A stretch of 64,000 bases of DNA from Hedera helix (lineage: Eukaryota > Streptophyta > Magnoliopsida > Apiales > Araliaceae), in NCBI GenBank assembly GCA_947179155.2, contig OX359266.1:49163039-49227038 (forward strand). The letters are read 5' to 3'. Made by a program: the position numbers and the translations under genes. Under the pieces are notes generated by a model, which was not told where the DNA came from, did no database searches, and worked only from the letters and a program-made list of their open reading frames with translations. Below are positions 12,400-21,971 of this stretch, piece by piece (position 1 is the stretch's first letter; each line of letters opens with the position of its first letter).

Positions 12400-12640
12400 G
12401 ATACAATAGGATACCATCCATTAATATGAACTTTATCTCAACACCATGAAAACTCCACGGATCATCTTCCGACACTGAAAAGAAATCAAACCACTAACCC
12501 GGCCCAACTGCCAAACTTCCTCCTCCCTATGTGCTGACACAAAAAAAAACAATGAAACAAAATATGTTCGCAAGTTTCATTTAAGACTTTGCACCACACA
12601 CCCCTACTTTCATCCGTCATGTACCAATGTCTATTACTTC
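12400..12640 (-). pseudogene. LINE ORF2 fragment (reverse-transcriptase zinc-binding region)
   Basis: Read on the minus strand, about 12549-12601 encodes VWCKVLNETCEHILFHC, preceded by SNRHWYMTDESRG. This resembles the zf-RVT block (C..C...ET.EHI.F.C) near the end of plant LINE reverse-transcriptase proteins. In another frame downstream, SAHREEEVWQLGRVSGLI resembles the region that normally follows zf-RVT, so a frameshift separates them. It is a short, broken relic with no complete domain. Confidence 0.45.
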
Positions 12641-13953
12641 TTTTTCTTTCTGGGTAGTGGTACGTATATATGTGTATATATATTTGCTAATTTTTTTTTA
12701 CAAATTAATTAAAATTTATAGCTGTATTTATTATTTTTTAAATTGATAGTAATATAAAATAAAATAATATTCATGTATCCTATAATTTCGTTATCATGTT
12801 ACTACTATAATATTATATACTATCTACATTTCACCAAAAGAGTCCTATTTACAAAAATAATTAGTTACACAATAGAGTTATTTTTTGTTATGATGATACA
12901 AACTGAGACAATATCCTTAACTTTAACATCACATTTTCACTATCACGCTATCACTATTAAATTAAACATTTATTTTATTTAAGGGTAAAAGTGTGGGGAA
13001 ATATTTTTAAAATTTGTAAAATTTACAAATGTGACCTTTTGATGGAAACATAAAGAGTATACTTTTAAGGATACATTATTGAACAAAAATATATTTTTAA
13101 TATTTGTTAATTTTGTAAGTAGAACTCTTTTTGCGAATTATAGGGGAGTATTATATTATTCCAGGGATACTCAACAGATCAATGCAGCAAGCTTGGATTA
13201 AGTTGATAACCAGGAGAAGATTCTATAATCAAAGGGAACTAACTAATTTGCTTGTTAAACAGTCTGCGCACATATGGCATGCTGGTAGGGCTGCACGAAC
13301 AAGTGAAATAAATGTCCAAGCCACAATATTGCTTAATACTATGTTTGGTCTCTTTTGGCTCTTTGCGTGCATGTACGCTGTTATATATTCTGAACATATT
13401 CAGTTCCCCCAATATTAATTCTTATTTACCCCTCCCCGTTTTCTCAGCTCCTATCGACTAGTCGGAAAAAAAATAAAAAAAAATTAACCAACTTGTTTTA
13501 ATTGAAAAAAAAAAAGGAAGCAAGCATTTAATACATGATCAGCCTTTAATTTAAAGAATAATTATGTGTTTTCCCAAACTATTTAAACAAGTTATAATGA
13601 ATGAGCAATGGGTTGTAGCCAGTTGGTTAATGATCGAATCCCGTAGACAATTCTTTTAAACATTGGAAGGAGGGGCAGGCCGGCAGGGTATATACGATTT
13701 CGATTTGTATTGAATGCAGTGTATCTATGCAGCAGTGAGAAACAAGTCCAAAAAAATGATGACGATGAGGATTAATTTCATGAAAATGCGGGAAAGGGGG
13801 GTGGTGATTGATCATTAATTGTGAATTTTTCTCCACAATATGCCACCAAAAAGATGATGAAAACGTGGTCGGTGACACAAAAAGATGGATATCTTTGTCA
13901 AAAGCTTACCCTTCCCTGGCCTAGATCAGTGGCCAACTGCTAATCAGTGCATG

Positions 13954-13989
<36 letters not shown>

Positions 13990-14379
13990 CAATCTCTCTC
14001 TCCCTTGGTCCATACAAAAGTATGGTCAGTTTGAAAAAGTAAAAGAGGATCTTCCATCGTCTAAAGGAAGGTATTATCAATAAAATAAGTATAACTGCAC
14101 AATATTCAAACATTATACTTATTTTAATTACATAACTTCAAAATTCATGTTATGCCCTATTTTTTAATAATTAAAATAAATATAATGTTAAATTTTATAT
14201 TTATATGTTATGTCTGTAAACTTGTCCTTCTCAATACACTAATGATTTAAAATCAGAGGGAAAATCAAATGTTGACATGCATGGTGCCTATTTTTGTTCA
14301 AATTCTCTTACTTTCATTTCTTGTCCGATCCATTATGTTATTAACTATTTTTCAGCTTTGCTATATACACTTATTTATA
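12641..14379. other. Intergenic DNA; no supported gene
   Basis: Contains poly-A tracts near 13470-13520 and a (TA)n tract at about 13957-13987. A short stretch at 13615-13645 has weak tRNA-like A- and B-box resemblance (TAGCCAGTTGGTTA, GATCGAATCCC) with spacing too short for a tRNA gene; at most it is SINE debris. Confidence 0.5.
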
Positions 14380-14477
14380 CAATGATCCATACATTTATCT
14401 TTGTAAAAAATAGTGGGACCCATCACTTATATGGTGAGTCCCACTATTTTTTACAAAGATCATTATATAGATCATTG
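14380..14477. mobile_element. Short foldback MITE (98 bp) with TA flanks
   Basis: Inverted arms: CAATGATCCATACATTTATC against CAATGATCTATATAATGATC, both continuing through TTTGTAAAAAATAGTGGGAC, with a short loop near 14425. TA lies directly outside both ends, as in Tc1/mariner-type MITEs. Confidence 0.65.
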
Positions 14478-15444
14478 TAAAACATCATTACTCGTATCTT
14501 TTTCCACTATTTTTGGTTTGTAAATTATGATTCACCTTATATTACATATTTTGCGTCTATAAAAAATTCATATTATAATTCATATCAATTTTGTAATTAG
14601 CATTTGAAAAGGATAGTAATTTAAGAACTTAATTACTGCATATACTGGAAAAAATAAAAGAAGCATGTTTGTCATACATGTTGGAATTAAATTGTGAAGA
14701 AAGAAATAAAAATAATAACATATATATATATATATGTATATTATGTGTCATTTAGGAGCCATAGCATAATCTAGTTCGCTTTACTTGAGAAAGAAATTAA
14801 AAGGAGAATATATATGTGCGGTCTATAAGTTCGAATACTACTGCAATTTGTTACGTACTTATGCGCGTCTCTTTCTTCTTAGCAATACAAAGACAAGCAC
14901 CTATATAAACGTACTGTAAAACCAGTGTGAACGAAAATGAAAAAAGTGAAAAAGGAGAATCTAAATGCAGGAAAAGGAAAATATTATCTTAAGAAGCAAT
15001 AACTAAAGCAATATTAATATATAAGAAAAAGAAGGATTTGGATTTGTGCCTTACGGGAGTAGTGGCCTAAGGCTGCTTGCACATGAAGTTAAGCACCTTT
15101 CTTTCTTATCTCCCACCCCCTCCTCCTTTATTTTAATTTCCACCATTAACCTTCCACCTAAGAACTCCACTATATTCTCTTTCTTTCATGTTATATTATA
15201 AAACTACCCTTTCCCCTAACCAGAAACCCCTCTTCTTCAATTTCTTCCCATAAAATTCCCAAACCTCCACACTTCTACACAAAATGTGACTTTATATAAT
15301 TAAACATTCTCATAAATATCACCTTAACATTAATTTTACTTGATCTAATCTCCTCTAAAACTTTTACAAAGCCGGGGAGTGGCTAAGAGAAATCAATATT
15401 GTTTCACCCAGTTCCGTCTATTTGAAAAACACACAGATCAAGTC
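14478..15444. other. Upstream region and leader of the MCTP gene
   Basis: Sequence becomes pyrimidine-rich from about 15100 (CCACCCCCTCCTCC, TTTCCCCTAACC), as in plant core promoters and leaders. Possible TATA-like stretches lie near 15192 and 15291, but I cannot choose between them. Confidence 0.35.
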
Positions 15445-18400
15445 ATGGCAGGTAGAATTCGAAAGTTAGTGGTGGAGGTGGTGGATGCCCGTAATCTTTT
15501 GCCAAAAGATGGGCATGGAACGTCGAGTCCTTACGTGATTCTTGATTTCTATGGACAACGAAGAAAGACGAGAAGCATTATTTGTGACCTAAATCCGGTA
15601 TGGAATGAGACCGTTTCTTTTAATGTTGGGAAGCCATCGACTGTTTTTGGGGACATGCTAGAGGTGGATGTTTATCACGATAAAAACATCGGTCCAACTA
15701 CTAGAAATAATTTCCTTGGTAGAGTTCGCTTGAATTCGCGCCAGTTTGTCAGGAAAGGCGAGGAGGCTTTGATTTATTATACTTTGGAGAAGAAGAATTT
15801 GTTTTCTTGGATTCAAGGTGATATTGGTTTAAAGATTTATTTTACGGATGAGGTTATTCCGCCACCAGCACCACCACCCCCTCCGCCGCCTGAGGAAGTG
15901 AAGTCTGATCCACCAACACAACCATCCTCGACCCCGGCACCTGATCCACCACCACCAAGTGCAGGGGGAGCACCAGAAGCTGCCAATTCTGATCCGCCAC
16001 CAGCGGATGGTGGCAATCCTAGTGAAGCTACGCCTCCACCGCCGCCTGCTGAAGACGTACCACCACCTCCACCTGCAGAACATGGGCCGCCACCATCACC
16101 GTCACCCGCAGATGCTGGGCCACCAACAACACCGCCACCTGCTCAAGCCGCGCCGGCGGCGAATGTCACTCCTGAAGCTGAGTCCGTAGTCCAAGGAGAA
16201 AGAGCTAACAATCCCGTGGAAGCTGCTTCAACACAAGAGGCACAAGCGGATCCTGATCAGATGATGGCATCTATAGCATCAGGGTCAATTCCTGAAGTCA
16301 AAGTCAGTGGTATCTACGGTCCACGACCAATCTCACGCGCTGCATCAGTCAGTAGCTTCATATCAGATGCATCAGACAACATTTCAATCGAACGGCCCTC
16401 ATTCGACCTTGTCGAAAAAATGCACTACCTCTTCATCCGAGTCGTCAAAGCTAGATCTCTCCCTACTCCCGGCAATCCGGTGGTCAAGATTGCTGCATCA
16501 GGTTCACAAGTTACATCTAAACCCGCTCGTAAAACCATGTTCTTCGAGTGGGATCAAACTTTTGCATTCAGCCGCGACGCACCAGATTCCTCCTCCATCC
16601 TAGAAGTGTCAGTGTGGGACCCGTTAGTCTCCATCGCAAGGTCTGACGTGGCAGGCTTCTTAGGTGGCATATGCTTCGATGTAACTGAGATTCCATTGCG
16701 GGACCCACCCGATAGCCCGTTGGCTCCGCAATGGTACAGACTTGAAGGAGGTGAGGTCCGTGAGGACCATAGAGGCGATCTCATGCTTGCCACGTGGGTT
16801 GGGACACAAGCTGACGAGTCATTCCCAGAAGCATGGAAGACCGACACAGCCGGTAATCCCAGTTCACTATCTAAAGTCTACCAATCACCTAAATTGTGGT
16901 ATTTGAGATCAACGGTGATTGAGGCCCAAGACATATCCTCGTTAACGCCGTCGAGAGATTCATCCTTCCAAGTCAAAGCTCAGTTGGGATTTCTAGTGCA
17001 AAAGACTAAGGTATCTCCCCCACGTAACGGATCTCCATCATGGAATGAAGACTTGATGTTCGTAGCTGCCGAGCCATTTAGTGATAGCCAACTAGAATTC
17101 TTTCTAGTGGAACACCGGGAACCTAAAGAACAGGTTCTAGTTGGAGTTGCTAGCATACCACTCGTGTCCATAGAGCGACGTGTTGACGACCGGAATGTGG
17201 AAGCCAGATGGTTCACCTTTGAAGATCCAAATCAAGATAAGAGGGTATATAAAGGTAGGGTCCACCTGAGGGTATGTTTCGACGGTGGATATCACGTGAT
17301 GGATGAAGCTGCCCACGTGTGTAGCGATTATCGTCCGACCGCGAAGCAGCTTTGGAAACCCTCTGTTGGCACAGTTGAGCTAGGGATCATTGGATGCAAG
17401 AATTTATTACCTATGAAGACCATCAACAGCAAGGGGTCTACTGACGCATATGCAGTGGCGAAGTATGGTAACAAATGGGCACGCACTCGCACAGTGTGTG
17501 ATACTCTGGGGCCAAAGTGGAATGAGCAGTACACGTGGAGGGTTTATGATCCGTCCACAGTGTTGACAATTGGTGTGTTTGACAGTTGGGAAGTGTTTGA
17601 ATCAGACGGCCAGAAAGAGTCCACGCGTCCTGATTTTCGGATCGGGAAGGTACGCATACGAATCTCAACCTTAGAGACAGGTAAGGTGTACAAAAACACG
17701 TATCCATTGCTTTTGTTATCTCCTGCTGGATTAAAGAAAATGGGTGAAATAGAGGTGGCCGTACGATTCGCACGTGCGGCTCCCACACTTGATATTTTGC
17801 ACTTGTACTCAATGCCTCTATTGCCCATAATGCACCACATCAAGCCTATTGGTATAATGCAACAGGAGATGTTGAGATCCACGGCTGTTAAGATCGTGTG
17901 CGCACACTTGTCACGTTCTGAGCCGCCCCTTCGACGCGAGGTCATAACGTATATGCTCGATTCTGATTCGCATGCGTTCAGCATGCGGAAAGTGCGTGCT
18001 AATTGGTTCCGAATCATCAATGTGATTGCTGGGGTCATTGACATTATCAAATGGATAGACGACACGCGTGCTTGGAGAAATCCGACGGCTACGGTGCTGG
18101 TACATGCATTGTTGGTGATGCTGGTGTGGTTCCCTGATTTGATTATCCCTACCTTGGCATTTTATATGTTTGTAGTTGGAGTGTGGAATTATAGGTTAAG
18201 GTCACGGGACCCACTGCCGCACTTTGATCCCAAGATTTCATTGGCGGATACGATTGATCGCGATGAGCTGGATGAAGAGTTTGATTCAATGCCATGCACT
18301 AGATCGAATGAGATGGTACGCGCCAGATATGATAAGCTACGGATGCTAGGGGCACGTGTCCAGACGGTATTGGGGGATTTTGCCACGCAAGGGGAACGCG

Positions 18401-18618
18401 TACAAGCACTGGTGACGTGGAGGGACCCACGTGCGACCGGGATCTTCGTTGGGCTGTGTTTTGTTGTGGCATTTATATTGTACTTGCTGCCATCAAAGAT
18501 GGTGGCTATGGCTTTCGGGTTCTATTATTTACGGCATCCGATATTTAGGGATAGAATGCCATCACCAGCTCTCAACTTCTTCCGTAGGCTGCCTTCACTT
18601 TCAGATCGAATCCTTTAA
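15445..18618 (+). CDS. MCTP16: Multiple C2 domain and transmembrane region protein, MCTP16-type
   Basis: Intronless, 1057 aa from the ATG at 15445. The frame is open 22 codons further upstream, but only with a GTG at 15379, so 15445 is the first usable start and yields MAGRIRKLVVEVVDARN, the usual N terminus of the family. Domains: C2-1 about 6-125; Pro-rich linker about 138-236; C2-2 about 325-435 (LVEKMHYLFIRVVKARSL); C2-3 about 485-595; C2-4 about 642-755 (GCKNLLPMKTINSKGSTDAY); phosphoribosyltransferase C-terminal (PRT_C) region with hydrophobic segments about 882-918 and 998-1028; terminus FFRRLPSLSDRIL. Remembered family sequence places it nearest Arabidopsis MCTP16 (At5g17980) rather than QUIRKY or MCTP14, for instance through QADESFPEAWKTDTAG and SRSEPPLR. 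Family members sit in the ER membrane and several tether it to the plasma membrane at plasmodesmata through C2-lipid/Ca2+ binding; that role here is inference. Confidence 0.95.
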   Translation: MAGRIRKLVVEVVDARNLLPKDGHGTSSPYVILDFYGQRRKTRSIICDLNPVWNETVSFNVGKPSTVFGDMLEVDVYHDKNIGPTTRNNFLGRVRLNSRQFVRKGEEALIYYTLEKKNLFSWIQGDIGLKIYFTDEVIPPPAPPPPPPPEEVKSDPPTQPSSTPAPDPPPPSAGGAPEAANSDPPPADGGNPSEATPPPPPAEDVPPPPPAEHGPPPSPSPADAGPPTTPPPAQAAPAANVTPEAESVVQGERANNPVEAASTQEAQADPDQMMASIASGSIPEVKVSGIYGPRPISRAASVSSFISDASDNISIERPSFDLVEKMHYLFIRVVKARSLPTPGNPVVKIAASGSQVTSKPARKTMFFEWDQTFAFSRDAPDSSSILEVSVWDPLVSIARSDVAGFLGGICFDVTEIPLRDPPDSPLAPQWYRLEGGEVREDHRGDLMLATWVGTQADESFPEAWKTDTAGNPSSLSKVYQSPKLWYLRSTVIEAQDISSLTPSRDSSFQVKAQLGFLVQKTKVSPPRNGSPSWNEDLMFVAAEPFSDSQLEFFLVEHREPKEQVLVGVASIPLVSIERRVDDRNVEARWFTFEDPNQDKRVYKGRVHLRVCFDGGYHVMDEAAHVCSDYRPTAKQLWKPSVGTVELGIIGCKNLLPMKTINSKGSTDAYAVAKYGNKWARTRTVCDTLGPKWNEQYTWRVYDPSTVLTIGVFDSWEVFESDGQKESTRPDFRIGKVRIRISTLETGKVYKNTYPLLLLSPAGLKKMGEIEVAVRFARAAPTLDILHLYSMPLLPIMHHIKPIGIMQQEMLRSTAVKIVCAHLSRSEPPLRREVITYMLDSDSHAFSMRKVRANWFRIINVIAGVIDIIKWIDDTRAWRNPTATVLVHALLVMLVWFPDLIIPTLAFYMFVVGVWNYRLRSRDPLPHFDPKISLADTIDRDELDEEFDSMPCTRSNEMVRARYDKLRMLGARVQTVLGDFATQGERVQALVTWRDPRATGIFVGLCFVVAFILYLLPSKMVAMAFGFYYLRHPIFRDRMPSPALNFFRRLPSLSDRIL

Positions 18619-20978
18619 TTAGCTTGAATAATTAATTATGTGTAGTAAGCATATATATATATATGGTGGGTACGTAGAGCTAGCTGATCGATGTTGCAAA
18701 ATTGTAGCCCACAATATTAATGCTGTGGTAATTGTGGTATGGTATGGAATATAATTTTCTGCCGGAAAATGTTTAGATAGCAGTTGCAAGTGAAATTTTG
18801 ATTTTTTGTTAGCTGTATCAAAATTTAATAAACAAATTACGTTGTTGAATTTTTATTTTTGTGGGGTCCATGAATGTGCTTGGGCATACATCCCAATTCC
18901 CAGAGAATTTTTAAAAATGTGAAAAAAATCTTCCACAAAATTGTTAATCGGACTCGAGCTACCCGCAGGTTGCCAAGACCCAACTTTCAGCCATGATGGA
19001 ATTCTAGGTATGTGTTACTGTACATCTATGGCATAACAGCATTTATGAAATATAAAGATGCTTAATAAATGCTCAAATAGAATACTCCCTCTATCCCTTT
19101 TTAAATATCGTCTTAAAGAAATATTTTTGTCTATTAATATTTGTCGTGAGTATTAATTGCTTAATTTTTAATATTATTCCAAGTATTAAATATAATTTTG
19201 GTTATCTCACTACTTTCTATTTAATAATTAACGCTTTCTTATTTTAATGCAAAGACAATATTGACATTTAAAGTTATTTTCAACTAAAAAATATTGTATT
19301 AATTATTTTTCTTAATATATATGTCCACTTTTAAAAAGACAAATAATAAAAGACGAAGAGACTACTTAATAAGCAGAAAGACTTTGTCTAAGACAAAATC
19401 AAAATATCGGCCAAGTGGTGTAGATTGACTGTTTTATGGCGTCGAATTAGGTCACGAAGAAGTATCTGATTGGTAAAAAAATAGAGAAACCATACGCATT
19501 ATTCTCCTTTGTTTTTATTTTATACGCATGTGTTTATCCTTTATTAAAAACTAATTTACATGTCACACATTACGTGTGTTAAAAAAAAAATATGATGTTC
19601 AAGGATAAGAGTTGAGAGATAGATAATTGCAAACAATAGTTATTAAATAACTTATGTTGAGATTGACTCATATTTCAGTATGTTCGACTAATGATCATTA
19701 CGCTCTGCAAGGTTAATTGGACTTGATGATTTATTAGTAGCTCGATCTTGAATTTTACTAATATATTGAGCTTAAACTCATGTTATAGTCATTAGAATTT
19801 TTTAGTTACTAAAAAATATTGTTTGGTACATAGATTACTATAGAGCTTATAAGATATTTAATGAATACATCAGACAAACATGATTAGCCAAAATTGGTGA
19901 ATTTGAATATATCGTGTGTTTTTATTTTTTCGTTCTTCATCTAATTTTTATGTGATTGTACTATATTTCGATCTTAAATGTTAACAACTTAAAATTTAAG
20001 AGCGAGATATCTTCAAATTTGATAGCGTTTTCTTCTGCTTCTAACTTCTAATGGGATACTTGGAGAAATATTGAAAGAGTTTTGTAAGAAAACTAATAGA
20101 TTCAAAATTTTAGATCTATTTTATAAGGCTTTTCTCTCCATTTTTAAGTTTCTCTCTCTTTCTTCTTCCTTACAAAAAAATAAAGAAAATGACAATATAA
20201 TCCCAAATTGGGCTGACGCCAACATCTAAACGTCAGGGCACCACCATGTTGGCGTCCATGTGGGTCCCAACTACTCTTTTTTTGGTTTCGTATACTAAAA
20301 CGATCACATCTTACAAATCGAGAAGAATTAGGAAACATTTCACCCCAATTTGAAAAGCTCTTTTTGCAACATTCGTAATGACACTAAATTTGACTATGTT
20401 TGGATTTGTATTGAAGGAGAAATTTGCCAAAAACTATTTCCTTATCCTTATGAGCTTTCCTTTAATATCCCAAACTTGTCATGACTTTATATTATTACCT
20501 TCTTGTCACATAAATCAATAATATATGCAAATTTTGGGTATTTACAATAAGATTTAAAATTTAATGAATTTAATTTAGTTGGGATATTTAATTTAATAAT
20601 AAAATTTATGACTAATAAATAATAAAATTAAATGTCGTGATATGTTAAAAGATATTTGATATCTTAATATCATGATAAATTTATAATAATAAAGTTGTCT
20701 TGCATAAAATTTGTTAAGATATATTATCTTTTTAAAATTTGTGACAAAAAATTTTGTAATAAATTTGGTAGAACTAAAAATAAAAATTCTTTTAGAAGGT
20801 TCTTTATTAGAGATAGAAAAACAAAAAGAAAAACATATTCCCTTCACCTAACAGGTTAGAGTACTTCGTTTAAAATATATTATAAATTTAAATAGTATTT
20901 AATTGTTACAATTTGGATATTACTTTTATTAATTTGAAAAAGAAAACAAAAAATTAAACTAAAAATTTATGAAATCAA
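18619..20978. other. Intergenic DNA downstream of MCTP16
   Basis: Begins with the probable 3' UTR (TA run near 18651). Apart from a Stowaway-like MITE at 19085-19362 nothing is recognisable; small reading frames near 20144 and 20593 look random. Confidence 0.55.
19085..19362. mobile_element. Stowaway-like MITE (278 bp)
   Basis: Left end CTCCCTCTATCCCTTTTTAA after TA (19083-19084). The right end in reverse is GTCTCTTCGTCTTTTATTAT, followed by TA at 19363-19364. Arms match imperfectly. Confidence 0.6.
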
Positions 20979-21230
20979 ATTTGTGTGTTTTTAATTATAT
21001 AGTTGATGTGCACTAAAACTCATTTAATAGACTTGTTGGTGTTACATATTTATGGTTTGAATATTCACGTGTTTTGTACGATATTTGCACCCTCTTCTAC
21101 GCTTTAAAAAGAAAAGAAAAAAAATTAAATGAAAAACTTTAAAAAATAATTATATTTTCTTGTTTATGAGTTTTTAGAGGAAGTGAAAAAGATAATTAAA
21201 TGGTCACTTTTACATATTTGGACGAAATAA
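20979..21230. repeat. Duplicated segment, intact copy
   Basis: About 250 bp that recurs as a split copy at 21972-22067 plus 24673-24830. Shared blocks include GACTTGTTGGTGTTACA, TTTATGGTTTGAAT and TGGTCACTTTTACATATTTG, in the same order and orientation. This copy keeps the junction CACGTGTTTTGTACGATATT, which the other copy has lost to the LTR insertion. Origin unknown. Confidence 0.85.
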
Positions 21231-21430
21231 TTAATCCTAGAGGCTAAATCAACATTGAACCGGGTTTCACTTTATTATTATAAATTTAGCCACATATCTC
21301 ACATGGAAAAGTCTTGGAAAAATCTAGCCAAATAAAACTATCTACAAAAGAAGGGATATTTTGCAAAGTTCACTACAAAATTATTCTTTTTTTGGAGTTT
21401 TTCTTACACAGGAGTGTAAAACATACATGG

Positions 21431-21690
21431 TATTTTCTTCGTTTTAAATTATTATAAAATTAATATTTATTTTAAAAAAATTAATTTTAAATATTTTTAA
21501 ATTTTAAATTGTGATAAATTATTTTATTTATGTCAATATAATTATGAATAAAATAAATTATTTAAAAATTACTACTAGTTATAAGATTTATTATTTTTAA
21601 AAAATCATGTCAATTTTAAATTTAAAAATATATAAAGTTAACTTTTAAAAAGTTAATAATAATTTTATAATTTGAAATAAAAAGAATATA
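21431..21690. mobile_element. Stowaway-like or related AT-rich MITE
   Basis: The left end TTCTTCGTTTTAAATTATTA and the right end in reverse TTCTTTTTATTTCAAATTAT are inverted repeats. The interior is AT-rich and partly self-complementary. Boundaries are approximate. Confidence 0.5.
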
Positions 21691-21971
21691 TTATAAAAAA
21701 AATAATTCTTTTCTTAGAAGAACTTGTAATTTTAATTGACACTATGCTTTAGATATCGGCCAACCCCTACAAATGCATCTCTGGTAAATTGAAGATGATC
21801 CCCGTCAGGCATATCTAATCATAATTACGTTTTAGAATAATATTTTTTATAAAACGAACACTAGTCCACAAAATATTTCATTTTATCAAAACAATTTTTT
21901 TTTAAATAGAGTTTTATTTCATTTTAGTAATAATATAAAACAACACAATATTTACAAATTTAAAAATACAA

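Noticed and set aside
13131..13418. 95-codon frame containing a hydrophobic C-terminal stretch
   Set aside because: It starts at TTG, has no recognisable family and no splice partners; I could not support it as a gene.
13615..13645. tRNA-like A and B boxes
   Set aside because: Spacing is too short and no cloverleaf can be drawn; at best SINE debris.
15379..15444. Upstream extension of the MCTP16 frame by 22 codons
   Set aside because: It begins at GTG, not ATG, and the added residues do not resemble the family N terminus; the ATG at 15445 does.
16307..18105. Several reading frames on other frames and the minus strand within MCTP16
   Set aside because: They are shadows of the real intronless coding sequence.
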